A stretch of 64,000 bases of DNA, taken from positions 52,029 to 116,028 of IMG/VR virus record IMGVR_UViG_3300022864_000001; one strand, written 5' to 3'. The notes beneath the pieces are model-generated. The model searched no databases and was not told the origin of the DNA. It saw only the letters and a list, made by a program, of their open reading frames with translations. The DNA comes from a virus. Shown here one piece after another: positions 10,570 to 17,922 of the stretch. The first letter of the stretch is position 1; each line of letters starts with the position of its first letter. Both the position numbers and the translations under genes were made by a program.

Positions 10570-10926
10570 CTAGCCCACTTCCGCTTCCCCCGATTCCTCC
10601 CCTTCTTCCTCTTCGCCAGACAGACCCAGTTCACCACCGACAAACTCTGCCAGTTTCATTAGCATGGGCAACGTAAGCCCCTTTAGTTCTGGCTTGATGC
10701 TTGGGCAAGCCATGCTGATGATTTCCATGTTGAGTTCAAGCAGCCGCGCAGGGTTGTCTTCGGTAGCTTTTGTCGCCTCTTCCGCCAGTTGCTCGCGGCG
10801 CTGCAAAATCTGTAGTGCCACCTCGACAGACCGGGCAATGACGGGATATTCTTTGCCCCGAAGCATCACCGACGCTGGGGCGGGAAGTAGCTCATCGAGC
10901 GACAGGATTCTCTTGTTGTCAGTCAC
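10570..10926 (-). CDS. Tail assembly chaperone, G-type
   Basis: 118 residues with an N-terminal segment of the form LSLDELLPAP...VMLRGKEYPV, a helical middle and a Glu-rich tail (GEEEEGEESGEAEVG). This matches the upstream member of the G/GT chaperone pair of long-tailed phages in size, position and acidic tail. The termination codon lies 15 nt beyond the start of a run of five G on the coding strand, where ribosomes probably slip into the next frame. It lies between the homing cassette at 11-12.1 kb and the T-type frame, so the cassette separates it from the major tail protein gene. Confidence 0.8.
   Translation of the reverse strand: MTDNKRILSLDELLPAPASVMLRGKEYPVIARSVEVALQILQRREQLAEEATKATEDNPARLLELNMEIISMACPSIKPELKGLTLPMLMKLAEFVGGELGLSGEEEEGEESGEAEVG
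10585..10591 (-). promoter_or_regulatory. Putative -1 ribosomal frameshift site GGGGGAA
   Basis: On the coding strand the heptamer GGGGGAA is read tcG-GGG-GAA in the G frame. A -1 slip re-pairs the GGG codon and continues as GGA-AGC-GGA-AGT into the T frame, with no stop before the T protein. The frame arithmetic is exact: codons of the G frame begin at positions divisible by 3 and those of the T frame at positions one higher. Confidence 0.75.
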
Positions 10927-10954
10927 TTTTCCTCCGTTTTGTGCGTTGCTTTAT

Positions 10955-10983
10955 TTGACTCTTTCCTCGTTTTGTGGTAAAAT
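10955..10983 (+). promoter_or_regulatory. Promoter of the ribbon-helix-helix/LAGLIDADG cassette
   Basis: TTGACT, 17-bp spacer, TAAAAT. The expected start site is near 10990, giving a ~25-nt leader with GAGGAGG before the ATG at 11015. It fires rightward, against the surrounding tail genes, so the cassette carries its own promoter. Confidence 0.75.
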
Positions 10984-11014
10984 GCTACTACTACAATATC
11001 GAGGAGGATTAACT

Positions 11015-11191
11015 ATGAAAGACTACGTTGGTTTCTCACTACGGCTTCCGCCCGAATTGCATCGGCAGATAAAGGCGCTCGCCAAACGCGATGTGCGTTC
11101 TCTCAACGGCGAGATGGTATACGCGCTGTGGCTATTCACTGACAGGCGACGTGTGTATCCCGACGAAACCGGGAAAGATGATGGCCGTTGA
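11015..11191 (+). CDS. Arc-type ribbon-helix-helix DNA-binding protein
   Basis: 58 residues with the Arc/MetJ pattern: a beta strand (DYVGFSLRLP), helix A (ELHRQIKALAKRD) and helix B beginning at the SLNGEMVYAL segment. Such proteins bind operators as dimers of dimers. ATG start with a strong GAGGAGG site. Its 3' end overlaps the start of the LAGLIDADG gene in another frame (ATGATGGC lies inside its last codons), so the two are translationally coupled. It is probably the regulator of the endonuclease that follows, controlling the promoter at 10955. The fold call is good; the target is inference. Confidence 0.8.
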   Translation: MKDYVGFSLRLPPELHRQIKALAKRDVRSLNGEMVYALWLFTDRRRVYPDETGKDDGR

Positions 11192-12140
11192 ATTGATTTG
11201 TCAACAATGTGGCAAGAGATACCTTGTTAAGCCGTCTGTTGCCAGAAAGGGCCGCAGGCATTGTTCCAAGAAATGCCACAACGAATCTATGAGACGACGT
11301 GTCCAATTGGTATGTAAACACTGCGGTAAAAACTTCAGTGTTATTCCCTCAAGAAGCCACCAGCAATACTGCTCGCGTCGTTGCCGCGATATGGTTTGGA
11401 ATAAGAATCTTACGCCTGACCAGCGGCGGAAATACCCAGTCAATGATAATGCGCTAAATGAGTGGACACCATTTTCCAGTTATGTGCTGGGATTGTTGGC
11501 TGCTGACGGCTGCATACGTGATACTCGGGGCCGCCAAGGCAGTTACATTACTATTTCAAACATAGACAGGATTCTACCAGAGATTGTTCGGGAACTTCTC
11601 GCCCCGACCAAGCCTCTCTATGAGCACAAAACTGCAACAGGAACCCCGCTATACCGTTGCGATGTACATTCCAAACCCCTCGTCGCGCGGCTAATCCAAT
11701 TGGGGCTTGTCCCTCGCAAATCTTCCGTTTTGCGCTTTCCCCCTGTTCCCAATCACGTGCTTGGGCATTTCGCAAGGGGGTATCTCGATGGCGACGGGAC
11801 AGTATGTATTATCAAAGGGCAACGGGTAAAAGGAAAAGACTATCCGCGATACCGCGGTCTCCTTATGAACTTTGTAGGAACGCCCGAATTCTTAGGTGAA
11901 CTATCTTCAAGGCTGTCTGCCGCCACGGGAGTCCGGGCCAAAAATCTCAAGCACAGGCCCGAAGCCAAGAATTGCGCGGTGCTCCAATATCGTAGCAAAG
12001 AATCGTGTCGTCTATTTCACTATCTTTATGGGCCTACCTCCGAAGACCCGTCTGGTATCCCCCACCTCCCGCGTAAGTGGCAAAGATTTATGGATTTCAA
12101 AGATTATGCTCTGGCGAAGGGCTATTGGAGGATGGAATAG
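11178..12140 (+). CDS. LAGLIDADG homing endonuclease with two N-terminal zinc fingers
   Basis: 320 residues. Residues 8-33 and 46-69 are two four-Cys modules (C8/C11/C29/C33 and C46/C49/C65/C69). The two catalytic-type LAGLIDADG helices are YVLGLLAADG near residues 102-111 and FARGYLDGDG at 198-207; the acidic residue ending each helix is present. The protein should cut a long DNA site and promote spread of its own gene. Start at ATG 11178 or 11181, overlapping the end of the ribbon-helix-helix gene. It is oriented opposite to the tail genes, between the major tail protein and chaperone genes. No intron or intein sign was noticed, so it is a free-standing endonuclease. Confidence 0.9.
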   Translation: MMAVELICQQCGKRYLVKPSVARKGRRHCSKKCHNESMRRRVQLVCKHCGKNFSVIPSRSHQQYCSRRCRDMVWNKNLTPDQRRKYPVNDNALNEWTPFSSYVLGLLAADGCIRDTRGRQGSYITISNIDRILPEIVRELLAPTKPLYEHKTATGTPLYRCDVHSKPLVARLIQLGLVPRKSSVLRFPPVPNHVLGHFARGYLDGDGTVCIIKGQRVKGKDYPRYRGLLMNFVGTPEFLGELSSRLSAATGVRAKNLKHRPEAKNCAVLQYRSKESCRLFHYLYGPTSEDPSGIPHLPRKWQRFMDFKDYALAKGYWRME

Positions 12141-12181
12141 ACCACCCCCCAATAGCGTCCGGTAATTCTAAGCCTGTAATT

Positions 12182-12706
12182 CTAAATCTCTATTGTGATC
12201 CGCGAGGGCAAAACAGCAGGGTGCGCGGGGTCAAAACTTCCTGTGAATTCTACCTCGTACTCGCTTATTTCGCTATCGCTCAGTGTCACATTGACTGCCG
12301 AGCTCACATACGCGTAGGGCATAGTGATTACTACGCTCTTGTTCCCACACGTTGACATACCTGTGGCGATGATCTCCTGGTAATCGGTAGAGGCCAGTTG
12401 GCCCAGCGTTCCAGACCCATACCACCTACTGTTAGCATCCGAAGACGCGCCCAGGTGGTCCATCAGGACGGAAAGCTGGAAGTAACTTGTCTCCGCCATC
12501 GTGGTGGTTATGCGCGCCACAGCACCAATTACGAAGCCCGTACCGTTGATGTCTCCCCATGCTCCGTGCAAATCTGGGTGATAGCGCTCCACGTCAACCG
12601 TGAAGACAGTCTCGCCCGTCATTGCTCCAATATCCACGGTGGCAACCGTTACTGTTGCACCCGAGGCCAGCATCATATTGCCAGCCGTATTCGCTCCCAT
12701 TGTCAT
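12182..12706 (-). CDS. Major tail tube protein
   Basis: 174 residues, beta-rich, with features common in tail tube proteins (GETVFTVDVERYHPDLHG, QEIIATGMS, NVTLSDSEISEYEVEFTGSF). It lies upstream of the chaperone and tape-measure genes in the direction of transcription, separated from them by the homing cassette. Start ATG with GGAGG 6 nt upstream. The assignment rests on size, composition and synteny. Confidence 0.78.
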   Translation of the reverse strand: MTMGANTAGNMMLASGATVTVATVDIGAMTGETVFTVDVERYHPDLHGAWGDINGTGFVIGAVARITTTMAETSYFQLSVLMDHLGASSDANSRWYGSGTLGQLASTDYQEIIATGMSTCGNKSVVITMPYAYVSSAVNVTLSDSEISEYEVEFTGSFDPAHPAVLPSRITIEI

Positions 12707-12727
12707 TTTATACCTCCGTCGCGAGCC

Positions 12728-12793
12728 TTAATCTCGCATTCTTGATTCTGGGCTCTCGCGTAGCTCGTTCGCGCTCGGAGGCGCTGTAGTCAT
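12728..12793 (-). CDS. Possible 21-residue leader ORF
   Basis: A very short frame (begins MTTAPPSANE) with a good AGGAGAG site, in the 140-nt gap upstream of the major tail protein gene. It could be a leader peptide; no function is implied and it may be chance. Confidence 0.25.
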   Translation of the reverse strand: MTTAPPSANELRESPESRMRD

Positions 12794-12814
12794 CTCTCCT
12801 GTTTTGTGTTGAGC

Positions 12815-12835
12815 AAAGGTCGCATAACGACCTTT
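12815..12835. terminator. Short perfect hairpin between Com-like gene and tail tube gene
   Basis: AAAGGTCG, 5-nt loop, CGACCTTT. It follows the stop of the Com-like gene on the minus strand but has no U-run, so it may be a weak terminator, a processing site or an operator. Confidence 0.45.
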
Positions 12836-12845
12836 ACGTTACACG

Positions 12846-13118
12846 CTACGGAAAGTCATTCATATGCCCGCAACGCGGACACTTTACTTCTAGGCAAGCC
12901 TCTGATTCGGCACGGCATAGCAACTTACGGCACACGCCCCCCCTGTAGTCGGGGTTCTTGCATCTCCGCTCCTCAAGAATGGGCGGGAATGGTCCGCGCA
13001 AGGCCCGCGCTAACCCCGCGAGGACTGCGGCTAAGCTCCTCATCGCCCGGTTAGTACTGGTATACGCTGGTGCTCTTGTAAGTTCTTCTCCGTCTGCGGA
13101 TGCCGTTTGCTTGCTCAT
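12846..13118 (-). CDS. Com-like zinc-finger protein with N-terminal extension
   Basis: 90 residues. The last 40 carry a pattern close to the phage Mu Com zinc finger: RRCKN, a 7-residue insertion, CRKLLC, then LEVKCPRCGHMN. In Mu, Com is an RNA-binding activator of mom translation. Here it is preceded by an Ala/Leu-rich helical N-terminal half. GAGGAA lies 7 nt before the ATG. It sits just upstream of the tail tube gene in the transcription direction. The zinc-finger class is convincing; a translational-activator role is inference, and no mom-like gene is seen nearby. Confidence 0.65.
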   Translation of the reverse strand: MSKQTASADGEELTRAPAYTSTNRAMRSLAAVLAGLARALRGPFPPILEERRCKNPDYRGGVCRKLLCRAESEACLEVKCPRCGHMNDFP

Positions 13119-13172
13119 TCTTGTTCCTCAGAATAATTAGATGAGACCATTGTCAATATATTCCTACTATAA

Positions 13173-13442
13173 TCATGCAGTTCCCCTGCGCCGATTCTCA
13201 AACTTGTGGGCGGTAAACTGGGATATGGGCCACCGCAGACCAAGTTCCTTTAGCAACTCAGGCAGGTATATCAGCCAGTCGCATGTCCAAACCACGTGGC
13301 CCCGCCACACAGTCCCAAACTCCCAATGGACAAGACCGCCCGCCGGTGGGTGGTACATGAACCACAAAAGACCTACACGTAACGACCAACACCCATGTGG
13401 AAGACGATTATATGGCTTTCTCAAGTTTGTCCCCCCTGGCAA
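13173..13442 (-). CDS. Hypothetical Trp-rich small protein
   Basis: Up to 89 residues, read from a TTG codon that overlaps the end of the upstream gene by 35 nt. The start is uncertain because no good ribosome site is visible. The C-terminal half (CDWLIYLPELLKELGLRW) looks like a genuine amphipathic segment. No family recognised. Confidence 0.45.
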   Translation of the reverse strand: MPGGTNLRKPYNRLPHGCWSLRVGLLWFMYHPPAGGLVHWEFGTVWRGHVVWTCDWLIYLPELLKELGLRWPISQFTAHKFENRRRGTA

Positions 13443-13665
13443 GTCGCCAGATATGTTTTAATATAAGCGGCAATGCAACGGGCCATGCAGGCAATGAAAC
13501 TTTAAGGCGTCCCACAGCAATGGCAAGGCGCAAGGCCCTGCTTTGTCGCACAGCCTCTCTGAACCACAGGGATAGAAATGATGGATGCCGCGTATTTATG
13601 CGCACCAATACATTGCTGCCTGCTTGCTGAACTGTCATGTACTTAGGCAGGTGAATTTTAGCCAT
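13408..13665 (-). CDS. Hypothetical basic protein
   Basis: 85 residues, ATG with GGAGGG ahead. Begins MAKIHLPKYMTVQQAG; the second half is a hydrophobic/basic segment (RLKVSLPAWPVALPLILKH) that could associate with membrane. It follows the glycosyltransferase at 13.67 kb by a few bases and probably belongs to the same transcript. Function unknown. Confidence 0.55.
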   Translation of the reverse strand: MAKIHLPKYMTVQQAGSNVLVRINTRHPSFLSLWFREAVRQSRALRLAIAVGRLKVSLPAWPVALPLILKHIWRLARGDKLEKAI

Positions 13666-13668
13666 ATC

Positions 13669-14679
13669 CTAATCCCTCCACGTTCCTAACTTGCGCAGCA
13701 TCTTGGCTGCACGATGTGCAGCATGTTCCCACGTCCAGTTGTCGTAGACATACTCAGAAGCGCGTTGGCCTATGAGATAAGCCTCGTGCTGATTATCATA
13801 ACACCACTGCATCATATCTGTCATAACGTCTTTGTCCGGCGTATGGCCAAATTGGTCACACTCATAAGACGCGCTAGACGTAACGACGCGTTCTTGTCCT
13901 ACAATGGGTATCACCAAGTTATGTTCTTCTCGGACAAACTCAGCCATACCACTAGCTTTAGGGGCGATTACACACAAACCTGTTGCCATTGCCTCTAGGG
14001 GCATTAGCCCAAAGCCCTCACCGCGAGAAGGATATACCATCGTATCGCACATGGCCATGGCTTGGACCAGCTCGTACCAGGACAAGTTGCCCTGCAAGAA
14101 CTTGATCTTGTCATTCTTGGTCTTGTATGGCACGCCGTCCTGTGACATCTTTACGACCAATTCACAATCGGGCAGGTTCAGTTTGTCAAATGCCCGCATG
14201 ACGTCTACTGGCCCCTTGCGCGAGGGTAGGCCGTCAGTCCAGGCAAAGAACCTGTATGGTCTATCACCACGCCTGGCGGGTCGTTCAGGGTCTTCCCTGT
14301 CAATGAACGGGTATCGGTTGGGCTCGAAGCCGTATCCGCTTACCAAGATAGGCAAGTGTTTATCTGCTTCTAGCATTACGTCACGTACAAACTCGCTAGG
14401 AACCCAGATGTGACGGGCCAGTCTGTATAGCGGCAGAAGCGCTTTTGGCAACGGTCGGCACTCTACCATTGTGTGCCAGATTAAATCTGGGTTGTAGCGA
14501 GGCCCGGTGAGCCACGCATAAGGCACAGCTACGACCACACGCCAGTCGTGGTCCAGCGAAAACCTGTCACACAGCGAGATGTCGTCAACGTACTTTTCCA
14601 GAGAATGCGCGAGCATCATTCCCACGCGCCCGTAGCCACCTGCTTGGCTCGTCATTAGACTGCCCCAGGCGAGCTTCAT
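13669..14679 (-). CDS. GT4-type glycosyltransferase
   Basis: 336 residues with a GT-B organisation. The N-terminal domain has a glycine-rich GGYGRVG segment. The C-terminal nucleotide-sugar domain carries the GT4 signature: PSRGEGFGLMPLEAMATG, where the two Glu are the donor-binding/EX7E-type residues, preceded by KFLQGNLSWYELVQAMAMCD. It should transfer a sugar from a nucleotide donor onto a glycan or protein. The ATG at 14679 overlaps the upstream TGA as ATGA, which decides the start. Last gene of the glycan cassette. Confidence 0.87.
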   Translation of the reverse strand: MKLAWGSLMTSQAGGYGRVGMMLAHSLEKYVDDISLCDRFSLDHDWRVVVAVPYAWLTGPRYNPDLIWHTMVECRPLPKALLPLYRLARHIWVPSEFVRDVMLEADKHLPILVSGYGFEPNRYPFIDREDPERPARRGDRPYRFFAWTDGLPSRKGPVDVMRAFDKLNLPDCELVVKMSQDGVPYKTKNDKIKFLQGNLSWYELVQAMAMCDTMVYPSRGEGFGLMPLEAMATGLCVIAPKASGMAEFVREEHNLVIPIVGQERVVTSSASYECDQFGHTPDKDVMTDMMQWCYDNQHEAYLIGQRASEYVYDNWTWEHAAHRAAKMLRKLGTWRD

Positions 14680-14930
14680 TGGTTGCAGTCCATAACCCAA
14701 CAGCTGGAGTCGTCCAACAGGCCCATATGGTTGTCGCCTGGCGCTAAACGTTCTAGCGGCGCTAAGCGTTCTAGGGCCGTAGCAATGCGTTCCAACGCGC
14801 TAGCTATCCTGTCTTCTGGCGTTACTGCTGTTGTTACTTCACCAAGAGGCCACGCCTCCCACGCATTTGTCCCGTAGTACTGCCGACCACTGTCGCGAAA
14901 TTCGTCGTAACCCTGAACTGATACCGACAT
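14676..14930 (-). CDS. Hypothetical protein with short coiled coil
   Basis: 84 residues, ATG with GGAGG. It contains a heptad-like run RIASALERIATALERLAP, a common feature of small phage proteins, and ends in a Cys/Asp/Asn-rich tail. It overlaps the glycosyltransferase start by 4 nt (ATGA). Unknown function. Confidence 0.6.
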   Translation of the reverse strand: MSVSVQGYDEFRDSGRQYYGTNAWEAWPLGEVTTAVTPEDRIASALERIATALERLAPLERLAPGDNHMGLLDDSSCWVMDCNQ

Positions 14931-14970
14931 CTAACCCTCCTCAACGCTCACGGCGTTCTTTTCGTTAGTC

Positions 14971-15192
14971 TCAACAACTCAGCGCGGGGGCTTCTACCCC
15001 CGGTACAAACTTGCACGCAATGGGTTGCCCAACAGGCCGCCCCTGTCGCGCCAGCAATTCTGTCATGGCAGCATATGTCGCATGGGCGTCCCCGCACATC
15101 TCTGGGCCAAGAACGTTATACATCCAGCGCGCGCAACCAATGAAGAGACAAGCCCTCTCTAGCGTTAAGACATCAGCTCGCGACAGGGTCAT
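14971..15192 (-). CDS. Hypothetical small protein
   Basis: 73 residues, with four Cys and a helical middle (HATYAAMTELLARQG). Its ATG overlaps the preceding TGA as ATGA, so it is co-translated with the glycosyltransferase-like gene upstream. No family recognised. Confidence 0.55.
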   Translation of the reverse strand: MTLSRADVLTLERACLFIGCARWMYNVLGPEMCGDAHATYAAMTELLARQGRPVGQPIACKFVPGVEAPALSC

Positions 15193-15884
15193 AGCCGATA
15201 GCCGCGCCCCCTCATTTCCTCAACATCTTCTGTCAGCAACCCAGATACGTCTGCGATGCTATTATTGCCGCGCCTGTACACAACTGAGTGTCGAACAGGC
15301 CATTGCCGAGTGCCAAGGACTATATCGTCGGCATCTCTTGATAGGCGGCGAGTGCCTCTGATCTCAACGTCCCAAGGCGATTCGCCCGGAATGAGATGCT
15401 TCAATAGCAGTTCCTTTCTCCACAAGCCCGTTAGCAAGCTCATGTGGTACGGTGATGCTGGGTCTGACTTTACGAGATCCAGCCGATCAGTCCAGCCATG
15501 CTCTGACATATTCGGGGCATAGAGGCGGTCGGTGCATAGATCAATCTTTAGAACGCCCCTGTGTTGGTGCATGTAGTTATACAGGATTCTAATTGCCGCA
15601 TCATCTACCGGTCGTACTAGCCAGTAGTCTTCAAGCATGAAGACGAATACTTCTTCGGACACCATCCCCAGGAACTTGATGAATGCGTCCGACCACTTGT
15701 CAATCGGATAGTCAGCCATGTCGCCCAAGGATACGAAGCTAAAGTTCGGCGGCAGCATGAAGTCGGGGTGCTTGAAACCGCCAACTACGACCCGCTGCAC
15801 TGGACTCCAGTATCTATTAAACAAATACGCGAAGGGCTGCAAGGCGTGCAAATAGTGGTCACAGGTGAGTACAAGGACCCCCAC
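15189..15884 (-). CDS. Glycosyltransferase-like protein (GT-A type, LED motif)
   Basis: 231 residues from a GTG. It opens with a strand typical of GT-A sugar transferases (VLVLTCDHY) and has an acidic metal-site-like motif FMLEDYWLVRPVDD near residue 85, followed by strand/helix alternation. It overlaps the C-terminus of the upstream methyltransferase/GT-D gene by ~100 nt, an unusually long overlap, so either this start is too early or the upstream C-terminus is extended. Placement in the glycan cassette supports the call. Confidence 0.6.
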   Translation of the reverse strand: MGVLVLTCDHYLHALQPFAYLFNRYWSPVQRVVVGGFKHPDFMLPPNFSFVSLGDMADYPIDKWSDAFIKFLGMVSEEVFVFMLEDYWLVRPVDDAAIRILYNYMHQHRGVLKIDLCTDRLYAPNMSEHGWTDRLDLVKSDPASPYHMSLLTGLWRKELLLKHLIPGESPWDVEIRGTRRLSRDADDIVLGTRQWPVRHSVVYRRGNNSIADVSGLLTEDVEEMRGRGYRL

Positions 15885-17239
15885 AATTCATCCATATACG
15901 AACGGCTCCGCACGCCCGCCCAAACATCGAAAATGCTACCTATGTCAAACGCAACCCCGCCCCTCTCTTTTACCCGCGCTGCATACATCTTCCCCAGGGG
16001 CCCCGCGCCTATGAGGAAAAGATGCCCAGGATATGGCACTTTGATTTCGTCCATTAGCTCATGGTATCTTGTAGGCCAATGGTAGTTGGCCCGCCGCTCG
16101 CGCATTGTCTGTGCCTCTACCGGAACAGGATACCATCGCACAGAGCCAATACCATACTCTGCTTGCAGTTGGCGCCCTATACCGCGGCAACCGATGATAC
16201 TAATGCTCTCTCGGCCTTTCAGCAATGGTTGAAAGAGGCGTTGTTGATAAAACTCAATGTGCAAATCGCCATTGGCCAGCTTGCCCCCGGGCGCAACGAG
16301 ATTGTATGCCTTTAGGTAGAGTTCTACTTTGTCCCAGTCCCCAGGTCTGCGTCTGTGCTCCTCGTCTGGTACGCCAATGATATCGGCCTGCCTTGCTGCT
16401 TGGCGAAGGTTGTTTGCCATGTTGGTTAAGTCGCCCCAGCTAAACTGTTGCGGCCCAAACCAATAGTCCAATGACCGGAATAGCGGCGTCCGCCTTTCGG
16501 TAAACTCCGGCCAGGCCAGCAAGCGTGCTCCACCATCGTTTATCCTAATTACCGACAATGGTCGCCCGCTGTCTATACAATCACACAGCCTGTCTAACAC
16601 CTCTACGGCATTGACATAGACAGGCTTAGGCCCAGCAGGCAGCAGATAGCCCTCTCGCATTGGTGGCATATTGCGATAGACCGGGAAACGCCATGCGGCC
16701 CAGGCCGCATCAAAGAATGCTCGGCCCAGATTGACCTTCCAGTAGATGTCGTCTACGACAATGACGCCCTTTGTATGCGCCACATTCATAATGTCCGTGT
16801 AGCACACATCATAACGGTGCAGGCCATCTACGAATGCGAAGCACAGCGGGCGTGCTTTCAATGCCGCCACGGTATCTTTGTTCGTTGACGCAGTGCGGAA
16901 GATGTCTATAATGTCTGCGTACTCCGCCGTGTTCTCTAGGAACGCGTCGTACTCCCATCCCTCGCATTCTGGCGAACCAGGCCCCCAGGGGTCTACGACG
17001 ACAACGCGACGACCATACTTTTGCGCTACCTCAGCTAGTATGCAGGTTGTTACGCCGGTCTTCGCGCCAATTTCTACGAAGTCGCCAGGGAATTGCCCAG
17101 CGCATAACTCAGCGACCCAGCGCAATCTATCTGGCTGACAGTGCCCGCCGCGGCCCTTCTTGGCACATTCTGGCGCCATCGGTTCGTCGAATTCTGCTGT
17201 GATGGCTTTTACGTCGCCGTATAGGGATAATGTGTTCAT
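15785..17239 (-). CDS. Bifunctional SAM methyltransferase - GT-D glycosyltransferase fusion
   Basis: 484 residues. The N-terminal ~200 are a class I methyltransferase of the Methyltransf_24 type: SAM loop FVEIGAKTGVT near residue 54, VVVDPWG, FVDGLHRYD and GVIVVDDIYW. The C-terminal half has the hallmarks of GT-D (DUF1792-like) transferases: SVIRINDGGARLLAW (family form IRFGDGE), SIIGCRGIGRQL, and LFLIGAGPLGKMYAARVKERG followed by FDIGSIFDVW. One polypeptide could therefore add a sugar and methylate it. The ATG at 17239 overlaps the preceding TGA. The last ~40 residues overlap the next gene and do not look like a normal GT-D end. Confidence 0.82.
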   Translation of the reverse strand: MNTLSLYGDVKAITAEFDEPMAPECAKKGRGGHCQPDRLRWVAELCAGQFPGDFVEIGAKTGVTTCILAEVAQKYGRRVVVVDPWGPGSPECEGWEYDAFLENTAEYADIIDIFRTASTNKDTVAALKARPLCFAFVDGLHRYDVCYTDIMNVAHTKGVIVVDDIYWKVNLGRAFFDAAWAAWRFPVYRNMPPMREGYLLPAGPKPVYVNAVEVLDRLCDCIDSGRPLSVIRINDGGARLLAWPEFTERRTPLFRSLDYWFGPQQFSWGDLTNMANNLRQAARQADIIGVPDEEHRRRPGDWDKVELYLKAYNLVAPGGKLANGDLHIEFYQQRLFQPLLKGRESISIIGCRGIGRQLQAEYGIGSVRWYPVPVEAQTMRERRANYHWPTRYHELMDEIKVPYPGHLFLIGAGPLGKMYAARVKERGGVAFDIGSIFDVWAGVRSRSYMDELWGSLYSPVTTICTPCSPSRICLIDTGVQCSGS

Positions 17240-17439
17240 GTGACAATTCCCGACATCTCTTGCACCTCTTCTCTGGCGCACCAAGCCACAAAGCCCCGAA
17301 GCCTTCCCTCTGTAAGTTCGTAGCAACTTCCGCAAAGGTTTTCTTCGGAATCCTCTAGCATAACCAGGTAGCGATTGATTGCAAAGCGCAGCCTGTCAAC
17401 GAAGCCAAATGTTATTAGAACCATGTTGTCAGTGCCCAT
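17236..17439 (-). CDS. Hypothetical small Cys-containing protein
   Basis: 67 residues with a CGSC pair (NLCGSCYELTEGRLRGFVAW), ATG with GGAGGGG. It overlaps the methyltransferase fusion by 4 nt. Unknown function. Confidence 0.5.
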   Translation of the reverse strand: MGTDNMVLITFGFVDRLRFAINRYLVMLEDSEENLCGSCYELTEGRLRGFVAWCAREEVQEMSGIVT

Positions 17440-17515
17440 GTCCCCTCCAATACCATTGTTACGATACCTCAGAAGTTACAGACATCTTGCGATGAATTGT
17501 AACATCATTGAAACA

Positions 17516-17725
17516 TCACAGCCTAACAACGCGAGCGCCATCGGGCACACGGGGCAAATCCCTCCGTGGCGGGCCAAGGTTGCCATCCTCGTCCCTAGAG
17601 GCTACAAAGCAGCCCATCAGAGATTGCCATGTCCCGTGGGCAGCGATCCAGACAGCATACTCGCCACTCTCCGTTTGGCGTATTTCCCAATTTGTGAATT
17701 GCTCTGTCGCAACATATTCATTCAT
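17516..17725 (-). CDS. Small protein, paralogue of the following gene
   Basis: 69 residues starting MNEYVATEQF at an ATG overlapping the upstream TGA (ATGA). It shares the pattern NE-x-x-ATEQFT...E-x-RQ-x-x-SG...GxWQSL...LP-x-VP-x-G with its neighbour at 17.7-17.9 kb, so the two arose by tandem duplication. Similar WQSL-containing small domains accompany phage tail or glycan genes, but no function is assigned. Confidence 0.6.
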   Translation of the reverse strand: MNEYVATEQFTNWEIRQTESGEYAVWIAAHGTWQSLMGCFVASRDEDGNLGPPRRDLPRVPDGARVVRL

Positions 17726-17922
17726 GGGAGTATCACTGGCTGACAACGCGGGCCTTCAGGGACAAGCGGCAAATTGACGGGGCCGTCGCCCTCCTTCCAG
17801 GTGAGAGCAGCGCCAGCCAAGGATTGCCACCCGTCACCGTTCCAGACAAACAGTTGTCCGCTCTTCTTCTGCCGCACTTCTCCAACTGTAAATTGCTCTG
17901 TCGCAATATCTTCATTTAGCAC
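17722..17922 (-). CDS. Small protein, paralogue of the preceding gene
   Basis: 66 residues from a GTG 11 nt inside the end of the DUF616 gene, with GAGAGGAG just upstream. Begins (V)LNEDIATEQFT and keeps the GDGWQSLAG and LPLVPEGP segments of its paralogue. The GTG is chosen because an ATG six bases further on is in the wrong frame. Confidence 0.6.
   Translation of the reverse strand: MLNEDIATEQFTVGEVRQKKSGQLFVWNGDGWQSLAGAALTWKEGDGPVNLPLVPEGPRCQPVILP

Noticed and set aside
13150-13173. Promoter TTGTCA...TATAAT on the plus strand
   Set aside because: The spacer is only 12 bp and no plus-strand gene follows.
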